From the NCBI GenBank assembly GCA_001510575.1, contig LNGK01000009.1, positions 372,001 to 436,000 on the forward strand: a DNA stretch of 64,000 nucleotides. The letters run 5' to 3'. A program made the translations under genes and the position numbers. This document shows positions 10,701-19,560 of the stretch, one piece after another (positions within the stretch are counted from its first letter, which is position 1; each line of letters opens with the position of its first letter). Source of the stretch: Knoxdaviesia capensis. Taxonomy: Eukaryota; Ascomycota; Sordariomycetes; Microascales; Gondwanamycetaceae. The notes beneath the pieces were generated by a model. That model saw nothing but the letters and a program-made list of their open reading frames with translations, made no database searches and had not been told where the DNA came from.

Positions 10701-12688
10701 GCATCTTTTGCAGTTGCTCGTTTAACTCTTCTCCACACAGCGCCGGATCCTGTGGCAAGAATGACCGATCCGTGCTCTCCGATACTCATAGAAACGGCCC
10801 GATCCTTATGGCCGTTCCAAATGATCTGCGGCTGCGATACAGCGCCTTTGATCTTAGACGGGTTTGTCGTGGAAGACGATGACGTAGAGTCAGCAGCATT
10901 TGTCAAATTCATCACGTAGATGTCACCACGCTCATTCAAAGCAGCAATGGTTTCTCCGCCAGACACAATATTCACAATCTTGCGACCGGAATGGGAGTTG
11001 CCGTAGTAGTGGATACCATTGGGAAATGGGTCAGGGACCGGGAACTTGATAATGTTGTAGCCGTAGCTGGTGAACACGCAGACGGTGTGGTTATCCAGGA
11101 GGCAAGTCGTAGCTTTATCAATGGCAGCCACACGGACAATAGCCGAGGCAGCAAAAAGCGAAGCTGCCACCTTCCTGGGAATGTTCTGAAACTCCAGAGA
11201 TCGCGAGTCCGGGTCCATGAGACCCAGCTGGCCAAGATTGCGACCCCAGCAGTACAAAGACACCTTGGTGTGGGCGACTGAGTGCACTGATGACGCAGCA
11301 ATGCCCTCGATAATTTCCTTTTTGAGAGGGCCATAGACCTGGCGGGGAAGCGTGCTGATCGGCACCTCATCAGCCTTTGCCGGGGTTGGAAGAAGGTACC
11401 CGAGTTGGTGGTGCTTGTTGCTGCCCCAGGTCCACAGCTGGCCGTCACTGGTGATGGCCATGGAGTGGTCCTGGCCCAATGCAACGGCGGTGACGGATAA
11501 GTCGGCCAAACTGCCACGGACGGGCTCGAAGCGGAATCGAGTGTTTTCGTCGCCAAGACCAAGGCGGCCGCCACGGCCAACTCCCGAAACATACAGGTTG
11601 CAAATGGGCTCAGTAGTCAGGATGGCTGTGTGGAGCTTGGAGAGGTGAGCATCTTTAATTCGGATAGGCTTGGCCTTGAGCAGAGCCGGAACCACCTCAA
11701 GACTGAATTCAGGGGCGGCCGAGGCAGAAGAGAAGTCGTTGTCTCGGACATGTGTCTGGTAGAACATTTCAAGAACCTTTTCTGAACGCTGCAGCTGAAT
11801 GCGCTCAGGGTATTGGCGGTCGTCCGCGTCACCGACACCGAGCGACTGGTTCTTGTTACTTCCAAAGGTATAGATATCCTCGCCAATGGCTCCCATGAGA
11901 TCGCAACCGCTATTTGGGGTGATAACGGTGTATTTGGACGGTTGTTCTCGTGGGTCGGCAGCCGAAGGGCCCGGAGAATCGAGATCGCTAGCATTGGAGG
12001 ATTGGTCGGTGTGGATATCGTCGTTGAGGGCAGTGGTGGTAACAGTGGCTTGATACAGCTCAAACGGACTAGTTCCCTCGCGGTCTTTGGTCTTGATAAG
12101 CTGTCCAACGCGGGATGTAGCACTGGCAGGGCGATCAGATATCATTCGGCGTTCGTGGTCGAGCAAGGCATGAGCTATGGAGATGCTTCCGGCGTAGAGA
12201 GCGCGGTGTAGGGCATTCCAGCCACTCTCGGCATCCTGGACGTAGATGTCGACGGCGGGGTGTTCCAGCAGAGCGCGGACGAACGAAATGGCGTTGGCGT
12301 CCGTCGACGAGGCAGCGCGAAGGAGAAGGGTCAGGCCGGCATGATCGCGAAGGTTGAGGTCGGCCCTGGTGAAGGCTGGAGGCGCGGACTTGGTGGAGCC
12401 GGGGGCAACTCCGAAGCCGGAGGCCTTACGGGCTTTGGCCGATGGACGCGGCGACGACGGAGAGAACGACGTGTGGTTCGGACTGGCGGGATAAGAAGAT
12501 GCCAGCAGGTTCAACGAAGACCCGTGGGGTGAAGAGGGGCCCAGGCCAAGTCCGACGCCAGGAGCGGCGGCCGGACTTACGGAGGCAGCTCCGGCATTCG
12601 GCAGGGAAGCATAGCGGGCCGGGTGGAGAAGACGGCGGAAGCGGTCGACATCGTTATCCCAGTAGGCTTTCCAAAGTAGGTGACTCAT
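7733..12688 (-). CDS. Ankyrin-RCC1-BTB protein, fungal homologue of IBtk
   Basis: One intronless frame of 1651 residues from the ATG at 12688 (M-S-H-L-L-W-K-A-Y-W); the frame extends four codons upstream but only to a TTG. Order of domains: ankyrin repeats at about 110-185 (G-L-T-L-L-L-R-A-A, G-W-N-A-L-H-R-A-L), RCC1-type repeats at about 265-500 (F-G-S-N-K-N-Q-S-L-G, G-R-L-G-L-G-D, W-G-S-N-K-H-H-Q-L-G, W-G-R-N-L-G-Q-L-G), a first BTB-like domain near 790-890, a second BTB/POZ domain near 930-1050 (D-V-L-L-E-L-D-G...V-H-S-A-L-L-R-R-R-C-E-F-F), then about 450 low-complexity residues with a Lys/Gln/Ala-rich coil near 1360 and an Arg/Gly-rich end. This order matches IBtk-type proteins, which act as substrate receptors for cullin-3 ubiquitin ligases in animals; that role is inferred here. 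It shares a 1.2-kb upstream region with the carrier gene. Confidence 0.9.
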   Translation of the reverse strand: MSHLLWKAYWDNDVDRFRRLLHPARYASLPNAGAASVSPAAAPGVGLGLGPSSPHGSSLNLLASSYPASPNHTSFSPSSPRPSAKARKASGFGVAPGSTKSAPPAFTRADLNLRDHAGLTLLLRAASSTDANAISFVRALLEHPAVDIYVQDAESGWNALHRALYAGSISIAHALLDHERRMISDRPASATSRVGQLIKTKDREGTSPFELYQATVTTTALNDDIHTDQSSNASDLDSPGPSAADPREQPSKYTVITPNSGCDLMGAIGEDIYTFGSNKNQSLGVGDADDRQYPERIQLQRSEKVLEMFYQTHVRDNDFSSASAAPEFSLEVVPALLKAKPIRIKDAHLSKLHTAILTTEPICNLYVSGVGRGGRLGLGDENTRFRFEPVRGSLADLSVTAVALGQDHSMAITSDGQLWTWGSNKHHQLGYLLPTPAKADEVPISTLPRQVYGPLKKEIIEGIAASSVHSVAHTKVSLYCWGRNLGQLGLMDPDSRSLEFQNIPRKVAASLFAASAIVRVAAIDKATTCLLDNHTVCVFTSYGYNIIKFPVPDPFPNGIHYYGNSHSGRKIVNIVSGGETIAALNERGDIYVMNLTNAADSTSSSSTTNPSKIKGAVSQPQIIWNGHKDRAVSMSIGEHGSVILATGSGAVWRRVKRATAKDAGLLSNAADGKRRKDFKFERVPFITNAVGVRSSTFGAFSVMRKDPLAMVDRIKIADQTLWEDLRPLLSLQDFESTEKMTEESFAFGSPASLQGMMEPLSWEIMLAADLEADLELYLQNMAPVFDGYDVEVCTTSCPDIHIPVHGWVLGARSSVLRRALSKTREDGEEELEETFRMSYVEDGMSAPKVVITFMDMDIMAVLNLVLYAYSDTVIPAWNFSRQIRSMAYRYRQIRTELMRLATRLNISGLEAAARLQTRTKKSLDVDMRFALMDESFFDDGDVLLELDGSEVLVHSALLRRRCEFFTGLFDGRSGGQWLAGRRGDGVPDDLESDGLLRMDLKHMSPEAFKYVLLHIYADVGMELFDDVLAPSVDDFSETVVDVLSIANELMLDRLSQICQLTLAKFVTMRNVAHLLNEISPCYRTDFKDAALEYICMQMEGILENHLLDDLDEDLLVKLDEVVRANQLALHPFVRSGRALQLLHDKNPELMADIEDEHGYRVREMAWRASLSVAAPVGTASRPDERKMSASLGKMRVGSMDDRLSGALMISSSPTAERTRRRSKASRNQPNSPQLRPRQSNNDLIFSMDDDDEEDARTRPQSSVLDGPQQPTTPDLPSTPKRWGVPTPSSRTGTPINATDEAHAAGGSPWRAPVLPISKLNLSDIMSETSGRSALSAGLAAAASSAASASALSSSLALAGQAKVSQKERKKQLQAQAAAAEQARKQQHDRAKAGMSAWDAAAAAGGGSGGSGAAAPWKVVAAKPPAKEATAPIPAKLLVAAEATSSEANIIRRAASPDTRFPGQQRRGPNTTASSPIATANTKTPPARPTPTASPAAPAAPLVPHSKQYLASAAARRREASLAGADVFGSTMEDIMGQQTRERESVRDAVAKRSLQDIQQEQAFQEWWDAESRRAQEEEARAAAIAAAASGPSSSGRAGGRSKRGGAGGPKIRGPRGGNVGQAGEKSDHGAGGAPASARRGRGGKVSGRGRS

Positions 12689-13878
12689 TTGTAGCGGCAA
12701 GACCGACGCGGGCGACGAAATATACAGAGGAGAGAGACAAGCGCGCGGGCCTCGATCCCTTCTCAGACTAACACAAGGAATTATCGCACCTCGCTATGAG
12801 CCTCAAATGGACCACGGCGTGTTTAAAGATGCAATAACGGATGTGCAAGAAGAGGGGGATTCGAGGCGGAAGAGGGAAGGCGATCGAGATACACGTTAGC
12901 TATGGATGCGCAGCGTACATTGAGACATATATAGAGGAGAGAAGATCGAGGAAGCTCGAGGAACGATTCTCGCGAAGCTACACGGACAGACGCGAGTTGG
13001 CAATAGCGGGTCTGCGTAGATGAATAAGGCAATGAAGCTGAATATCCAGACAGATGGATAATGAGAAGGATAGATCACGGAGATTGAAGCCGAAATTGAA
13101 ATTGAAGAGGTGACGTTGGCGATTAGATAATGGAAGAGAGGGGCAGAAGAAGGGACTGAGGGTCGAGGGGGAAGGTGCGATGCGCATTTCACACCTTCCC
13201 AGTGAATCATGATGGTGAATATGAGTACGGGCCGCCCACCAAAGGAGCACATCCAGCCAATCAGAACACGCGATTCCAGCCTGTGGCCAGGGTTCTTGCA
13301 CAGAAGCCGTCGCGACAAACAGACACTAGGTCACGAACCCTAAGGCAGAAAAAAAAACAGCAACCCTTAGGAGCCCTAGCGGATTTCCTAAACCCTAGGC
13401 CAGACCCTAAGGGCAAGACTCAGAAGCCGAAGTCGCATCGCATGTGCGAGCTAGCGGAAACAGTGGTACCTCGCCTTCCGGTGTACACCCCACGCAAATG
13501 GAAGTACCCGGCCCAATTAGCTTCGGCCGTTTCCACAGATAGCGCATATAGAAAGATCCGGCTATTTGAGAACAAAATCCCACCCGCGCCGATTTGTGTC
13601 CGGTGGATTTTTTGTTTTTATTTTTGCCTTGACAGAAAATATCTTGTGAACGAAATTACCCCTGGTCCACATCCCACATGTGCTAAAGTGAAGCCTTGTC
13701 CAGTTTCTTTTTTTTTCGGACGAGGAGGGTCTTCTTGTTTTTCTCTCTTTCTCTCTTCTTTTCTCATTCAGCGTGAGAGATTTACTGCATCTTGCCCTCC
13801 TTCGTCACTCTCATAGACTCATCCTTCGCTAGATTCCCGAACCAATTCTCTCCGTGTTTCCCTCTTCCAGCTTTCAAG
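12689..13878. promoter_or_regulatory. Shared divergent upstream region (ankyrin/BTB and carrier genes)
   Basis: 1.19 kb between two divergently oriented starts. It contains a group of telobox-like motifs at 13335-13413 and, just before the carrier start, a pyrimidine-rich leader (13708-13800) on the + strand. No gene is supported inside it. Confidence 0.55.
13335..13413. promoter_or_regulatory. Telobox cluster upstream of carrier gene
   Basis: AACCCTAA at 13336-13343, AACCCTTAGG near 13362, TAAACCCTAGG at 13389-13399 and GACCCTAAGGG at 13403-13413: four telomere-like elements within 80 bp, about 0.5 kb upstream of the carrier start. Proteins of the Tbf1/Teb1/Tay1 kind bind such motifs in other fungi. 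Occupancy here is an inference. Confidence 0.45.
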
Positions 13879-15376
13879 ATGTCGACCGAGAAGCCGCTTC
13901 CTTTCATGTACCAGTTTGCCGCAGGTGAGCACAGTTCTTTGTGTTTTTTTTTTTTTTCTTTTTTTGGTTGGTGGTGGTCAGGCCTAGAACCGGCTTCCCC
14001 GCAATATCAGTGTTTTGCTACCCACCGCCCACCACCAAAAAAAGTATACAGCCGAACCTCAACGCGACTCAGCTGTGCTAACCCAATTGTTTTTGTCGGT
14101 ACAGGCGCTGTGGCTGGTGTGTCGGAGGTCAGTCCGGCTCTCGGAGTGTGTCCGCTATTGCTGCCGGCGTTGCTAACCGTGTCGTGTGGGGTCTCGTGTC
14201 CGACATATAGATTCTGGTTATGTGAGTGTTGCCCGTGAACCCTAGAGGCGCATGTTGTGTCGCGTGAGGATGTTTACTAACATGATGTTCTCTGTTCCGT
14301 ATAGGTACCCGCTTGACGTAGTCAAGACGAGAGTGTGAGCATCTGCCCCGTGTCCTGCGACCGCTTGCGACCGCCTCAATATCGAAGCCGAACCTTTACC
14401 GACGAGTCCCGTATATTGACGTCTCTTCTTTGCGCACCTATAGTCAGCTTCAGACCGGTACCGGAGGTGCCGATGCCTACAATGGCATGGTCGATTGTTT
14501 CCGCAAGATCATCAAGACTGAAGGGTGCGTCCTTCCCCGCTTCCTCTGCTCGGCAACTTGCCGGAGCCATGCCGGTGGGCCCGGCCGGGTTCATGCGGCT
14601 TCCCGTCAGGTGTGTTTGCTAACACAGAGCTCACTTTCTCTTAATGCAGCGCCTCGAGACTGTACCGTGGTATTTCCGCGCCGATCCTGATGGAGGCCCC
14701 CAAGCGCGCCACCAAGTTCGCCGCGAACGACGAGTGGGGCAAGGTGTACCGCGAGCTGTTTGGCGTGACCAAGATGAACCAGACGTTGTCGGTGTTGACC
14801 GGCGCGACTGCCGGCGCCACCGAGTCGTTTGTCGTGGTGCCGTTCGAGCTGGTCAAGATTCGCCTGCAAGACAAGGCGTCGGCCGGCAAGTACTCCGGCA
14901 TGCTCGATGTGGTGGCCAAGACGGTGCGCCAGGAGGGTGTGTTGGCCATGTACAACGGCCTCGAGAGCACGCTGTGGCGCCACATTGTCTGGAACGCCGG
15001 CTACTTTGGCTGCATCTTCCAGGTCCGCCAGTTCTTGCCCAAGGCCGACACCAAGGCCGGCCAGATGACGAACGACCTCATCTCCGGATCGATCGGCGGC
15101 ACTGTCGGAACCATCCTCAACACCCCCATGGACGTCGTCAAGTCGCGTATCCAGAACAGCCCCAAGGTGCCCGGCACCGTGCCCAAGTACAACTGGGCCT
15201 GGCCCGCGGTGGCCACCGTTTTCCGCGAGGAGGGCTTCGGCGCTCTGTACAAGGGCTTCCTGCCCAAGGTGCTCCGTCTGGGCCCTGGTGGTGGTATTCT
15301 CTTGGTGGTGTTCACTGGTGTGATGGACTTCTTCCGCAAGATCCACTACCCGGAGACCGGAGCCAAGGCCTTGTAA
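13879..15376 (+). CDS. odc: Mitochondrial 2-oxodicarboxylate carrier (Odc1/Odc2 type)
   Basis: Six exons: 13879-13924, 14105-14127, 14211-14221, 14305-14334, 14444-14524 and 14650-15376, giving 305 residues, normal for the family. All introns are GT-AG and the joined frame is uninterrupted. The third exon is only 11 nt. The three mitochondrial-carrier signatures are all present: Y-P-L-D-V-V-K-T-R (split between exons 3 and 4), V-P-F-E-L-V-K-I-R and T-P-M-D-V-V-K-S-R, one per ~100-residue repeat, implying six membrane helices in the inner mitochondrial membrane. Exchange of 2-oxoglutarate/2-oxoadipate, linked to lysine metabolism and glutamate supply, is what yeast Odc1/2 do. The assignment to this subfamily rests on overall resemblance (R-G-I-S-A-P-I-L-M-E-A-P-K-R-A-T-K-F), which is characteristic. 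The upstream leader is pyrimidine-rich. Confidence 0.93.
14211..14221 (+). other. 11-nt micro-exon of the carrier gene
   Basis: Sits between an acceptor (ATATAG at 14205-14210) and a donor (GTGAGT from 14222). It encodes Ile-Leu-Val and two bases of the Met codon completing the conserved M-Y-P-L-D segment. Without it the first carrier signature loses its start and the frame shifts. Confidence 0.85.
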
Positions 15377-15911
15377 ATATGAGGTCCGCAAGCTTGTCCA
15401 CCCCCCCCCCGTCCTCTCTCTCTCGTCCGCCTTCGACTCTCTTCTTCTTTTCGCAGCTTCAAACTTCTTGAACACACTTTTATTCAAGAACGCCACTCCC
15501 CCTATCCGCAATTTCGTCGATTCACCTCCCTCACCCATTCTAAGATTATACCCCTAGAATTTCTGAGCACAGTCGTTCACATGTCAACCGGTCCCAAGCT
15601 TGTGGTGGACTGGAAAGACAACACTTGAACAACAGGCACGAAAAGCCAAAAGAAAAACCCCCCACTACACCGACTTCGCATCCCATGAATGGGTTCGTCT
15701 GCATGGCCGGATATATATCGTCTCTTTTGTAATAGACAGCTGGAGAAGCACCATCATCTTTGGAGCCTTCAATGTACATAGCGCCGGGTAGACCAAGCCA
15801 GCCATCTTTTGAACAGAATGGCCAGTCCATGCGTGAATGTATACGAAATGATATCATGTAAATTTGCTACGTGGAACTTCATATCCATGAATAACTATGA
15901 AAAACAGAGTT
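15377..15911. other. Convergent intergenic region
   Basis: Between the stop of the carrier (+) and the stop of BUD22 (-). C/T-rich at the left, consistent with a 3' UTR. No gene or notable repeat seen. Confidence 0.5.
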
Positions 15912-17380
15912 TTAGTCGTCAAACACGATCTTCTTCGCCTTGGGCAGCGAAAACACCGAAACGGACTGCTTTTCGCGCGCCTTCTTCTTCGCCTCCCAAC
16001 TGGGATGCAACACGCCCTCCGTCTCCTTCGGCTTCGTCCGTTTCTCCCGCGCCGGCTCGGCGTTGGCGCCTGTGACCGGCGGCGGTCCGGCCGGTTCCCG
16101 GCTGGCCAGCGGGTCGTGGCCGCGTTTCCACGGCTTGGTCCACTTGCCGGCGCCGTTGGCGGCGGCGGGATCGGCGAACACGGCGCCGCGGCGCGCGTCC
16201 CACTGTGCGGCGGGCCCGGCCCCGTTGCCGGGTTGCTGCTTCTGGGCGTGGCGGGCCCCGGCGCCGTACTTCTTCGCCCAGATGGCCTGGCGCTGCTTCT
16301 GGCCCAGCCGTTTCTTCGCCGGCGCAATGTCGATGTCGGATGCGTCGGAGTCTGAGCCGGATATGTAGCCGCCCATTAGCGACGGCAGGAACGTCGATGT
16401 GCCGGACAGTGCGGCGGAGGGCTTGGAGGAGGGCTTGGCGGCGCGACGCGGCGGTGTGGGGGACGGCGAGCGTGAGGGGGACGGTGAGACGGACACCGAG
16501 ACCCCGCGCACTTGGATTGTTCGCCGTCGTGGGAGGGCCGCAGCCCGGCTGGGTTCGTCGTCGCTGTTGTCCTCGCTATCGGCGTCGTCGTCGTCGTCGT
16601 CTTCAGAGGAAGACCCGGCTATTAAGTGGTCGAAGCGCTTGAGGGCCGCCTCTTCCTCGGCAAACTCGTCGTCGCCCCGGTTATGCGCCTTCTTAGCCTT
16701 GGCTTTCTTCTGGTCGGCTTCTTCCTCGTCCGGACTGAATCCCTCGAACTCTTCGAACTCCTCCTCTGGCTGCGCAGCCTCGTTTGCAGGTTCCTCCGGA
16801 GCGGGGGCCGTAGATGCCGGGGCAGCTGCCGCCGCGGCCTCCTCCTTTGCGAAATCGGCGGCCCGACGGCGGCGTTTGCGCTCGGGAGCCTGGACTCCAA
16901 GGGTTGTGCACACATCCTCGATCACACGCTCCATGACGCCACGCACCTGCGCGTGGTTGAACAGACTACTGGTCACATGGTGAAGAGTGAGTTTCTCGTC
17001 GTCGGTCAGTTCAGGTTTCGGGATGCCGGTCCGGACCGATTCCGGGAGGTCGGGGTGTGAGGCAATAGACTTGATTTTGAGGAGACTCGTGAAGAGGTAC
17101 GTGGTAGCCGTTTGTGAGAGGTCAAGAGACTGCAATATCCAGGCAAAGTCAGCACACACTCATGGGCCACGCGGAGGGGAAACCATGCACGAACCTTTAG
17201 CACTGCGATCTGACGGTCAAGTTGCGCCTTCTTTTCGGGGGTTATGTCGGCTTCGCGTGACCGCTTGCTGAGACGTTGTCGCTCAAAGCCTTTGACTGTC
17301 TTCAGTGCGCGGGCAAGGTTGGTTTGGCTGGTGGCCAACGTCTTGTCGATCGCCGGCTCGGCGCGCTTCCGCTTCGCCAT
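15912..17380 (-). CDS. bud22: Bud22-like ribosome biogenesis factor (BUD22/SRFBP1 family)
   Basis: Two exons on the minus strand, 17195-17380 and 15912-17129, joined in phase 0 across an intron of 65 nt that begins GTTCGT and ends TTGCAG; 467 residues. The start M-A-K-R-K-R is the first ATG of the frame. The N-terminal helical part (K-G-F-E-R-Q-R-L-S-K-R, D-R-Q-I-A-V-L-K then S-L-D-L-S-Q-T-A-T-T-Y-L) leads into a long acidic and basic low-complexity middle, with Asp/Ser-rich and Glu-rich blocks, and ends with the conserved L-H-P-S-W-E-A-K-K-K...I-V-F-D-D tail of the Bud22 domain. Yeast Bud22 is a nucleolar factor in the small-subunit processome. Telobox motifs lie about 200 nt upstream of the start, as expected for ribosome-biogenesis genes in some fungi. 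The type III PKS stop is 612 nt upstream. Confidence 0.9.
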
Positions 17381-17580
17381 TGCAAAGTACTGGGTAGGGT
17401 TAAGGAAAGTGAATGCAGCAGATATCCCGCAGGAAATAGGTCGAGCTGATCTTGATCTTGTGTTCGTGATCTGAGATCGAGAAGGCCAATACAAGAAAAA
17501 TATTTAAGCTTGCCTTACTTATTTTTCCTTGTTTGGGGTAAGCTTATCGTGACCAATGATTCTGCGCTGATAAGCACCAT

Positions 17581-17632
17581 AACCCTAATGCACAACCCTA
17601 ATGCATAACCCTACTCACTCTCAGACCCTAAT
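17581..17632. promoter_or_regulatory. Telobox array upstream of BUD22
   Basis: AACCCTAATGCA occurs twice (17581-17592 and 17594-17605), followed by AACCCTA at 17607-17613 and ACCCTAATG from about 17626. The array is 200-250 nt upstream of the BUD22 ATG. The same 12-mer occurs once upstream of the SET gene at 32117-32128. Confidence 0.55.
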
Positions 17633-17880
17633 GAGAGTGTCTCGTTTAATATAGCATAGATGCCTCGCACAGTATTTCCGAGCCACATGTCAGATCAAGA
17701 TTCATCGTGATATATACCCGGATCCAAACACGGCCCCGCTATCTACAGAAATCCAGCTGTATATATGGTACAAAATGTCAGCCAGTAAGTCAGTGGAAAG
17801 CCAAAAAAGCAAATCATGGAGAGACTCGTCCGTCATCATGTCCTATCTGCCGCGTTCTATCCCAAGACCACAAAACATTG

Positions 17881-17881
<1 letters not shown>

Positions 17882-17934
<53 letters not shown>
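17882..17934. repeat. (AC)n dinucleotide microsatellite
   Basis: About 26 uninterrupted AC units, 58 bp beyond the type III PKS stop codon, probably in its 3' UTR. Confidence 0.93.
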
Positions 17935-17936
<2 letters not shown>

Positions 17937-17992
17937 AAATCATCATTGTTCATCCAGAAAAGGATTGCCCCCAAAGACACACCAGTCCCCAA

Positions 17993-19560
17993 CTAGTCCA
18001 GATCAAAATCCTCAACGGCCTTGGACAAGAACTCGTCATACACGGCCTCGGAGGACTTCTCTGGTCCTTGGCCGCCGGTCGGACCACTAACCGAAGCCGG
18101 CGCAATCGGCTCGTCACCGGCATCGCTCCGGCTCGCCTCACTCTCAGTCTCAGGGGGCGTCTGCAGACCAGACACAGCCACGCTGCGCGGACGGCCGCCG
18201 TCATCCGCCGTGCGCCGCCGCAGCATGCAGCTCTCGACAGAAATGCCGGGGCCAAACGCGCAGGCCACGACGTAGTCGCGCACACGGCCGGCGGGGGCCA
18301 CGGCATCCATGTCGGCATCGCGAAGCCGGCTCAGCACGCTGAAGATGGTGGCCGAGCTCGAGTTGCCGTGGTTGATGTACGTGTCGTAGCTGGCGCGCAT
18401 GTGCTCCGGGCTGATGCCGAGGCTGCGCTCGGCGCCGGACAGGATTGTCGCGCCGCCGGGGTGCATGGCCCAGTCAAAATCGCCCGGCTCGCTGTAGTCG
18501 GGCGGCAGGTGGGCAGACACGGCGCCGATCAGGTCTTTGAATGTCGTCGGGAGGATTTCGGACGTCAGGCGCGGCACTCGCGGGGAGAGAACCACTTTCC
18601 AGCCTGGATATACACGGAACAGGGACTCACGTCAGCCACCAGTTCTCATTAGCTTCAGGGGGAGTCTCTAGGTGTACTCACCCAAGGGATCAACATCAAA
18701 TCCCAGGTCTGACTCAGTGTCCGGGATAATTCGGTGGTCCCATCCAAGGAGCTCATACGCAGCTGTGGAGGTCTGCTCGCCGATGCCGTTGCTCAGCACG
18801 GCCGCGCTGCCGCAATCCGAGAAGAGCGCCAGGCCAATGCGCACCTGATCGAGGTCGCGGATGCTGTCCAGCTCGCTGCGCACCATGGTAGTGCTGACCT
18901 CGAGCGCCACACACAGGATGCGGGCCGGCATGCGGCGCGCCGTGTGGCCGAGCGCAAGGCTCGCCGCCGTGCGCAACACTGCCAGCCCTCCGCTGCAGCC
19001 AACGCCGTGCAGGAGCACCTTCTCGGTGCGCGGCGACAGGCCGAGCTCGGCAGCCACAAAGTGGTCAAAGCCCGGGTTGGCGCTGTCGGTGCAGGTGGTC
19101 GACACCATGTGGGTGACCTGCGAGGGGTCGATGCCGGCATCGGAGAGCGCGCGGCGCGCAGCAGCTATCGCAAGGGGCACGCCATCGCTCATATATTGGG
19201 CATGGAGTTCGGCAATCGACGGGGCTGCTTCCTTGTTGACTAGCGGGTGATCGGGGGTTCCAATTGACGAGCGGTAGTCGATGCCGGTGTATCGGTTGAT
19301 CGCGAGGACCTTTTTTAAGCTTCAAACGGCGGTGGCCGGTAATTATTGGCGCCGGTTAGCACTCTGCATAAGGAAAAGCGGTTGCCAGCCTCAAGCAGGT
19401 AAAGAGCAAGTCAACTGAGCTCTTACCTAGGGTTTTCTTCATAAAACTTGTTGGAGATAGTTTCTAATGCATCTGGTTTCAGGCTATACGGGGGATACTC
19501 GCTGGCCACTCCGACAATGGAGAGGCCAATGTCGCCAAACGGCGTGGGAGATGCGGTCAT
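17993..19560 (-). CDS. Type III polyketide synthase (chalcone synthase-like)
   Basis: Three minus-strand exons, 19427-19560, 18682-19319 and 17993-18603, give 460 residues. Introns are 107 and 78 nt (GTAAGA...AAG and GTGAGT...CAG) and restore the family sequence S-L-K-K-V-L-A-I-N-R-Y-T-G-I-D-Y-R-S-S and D-P-L-G-W-K-V-V-L-S-P-R-V-P. The catalytic triad is complete: Cys153 in G-V-G-C-S-G-G, His305 in M-H-P-G-G-A, Asn338 in N-H-G-N-S-S-S. These positions nearly coincide with the triad reported for the Neurospora enzyme ORAS. Such homodimeric ketosynthases extend an acyl-CoA with malonyl-CoA and cyclise it to pyrones, resorcinols or resorcylic acids. The last ~75 residues (Ser/Glu/Pro-rich) form a C-terminal extension seen in fungal members. 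Starter and product cannot be read from the sequence. Neighbours are not tailoring enzymes. Confidence 0.95.

Larger units (their letters stand above)
17381..17992. promoter_or_regulatory. Upstream region of BUD22 and 3' flank of the PKS gene
   Basis: 612 nt between two minus-strand genes. The left half carries the telobox array, the right half a dinucleotide microsatellite in the probable PKS 3' UTR. Confidence 0.55.

Noticed and set aside
18068..18652. 194-codon frame antisense to the type III PKS
   Set aside because: Shadow frame across a PKS intron; no recognisable content.
5892..19560. A joint biosynthetic gene cluster of methyltransferase and type III PKS
   Set aside because: They are separated by three housekeeping-type genes over about 11 kb and no other tailoring or transport gene is present.
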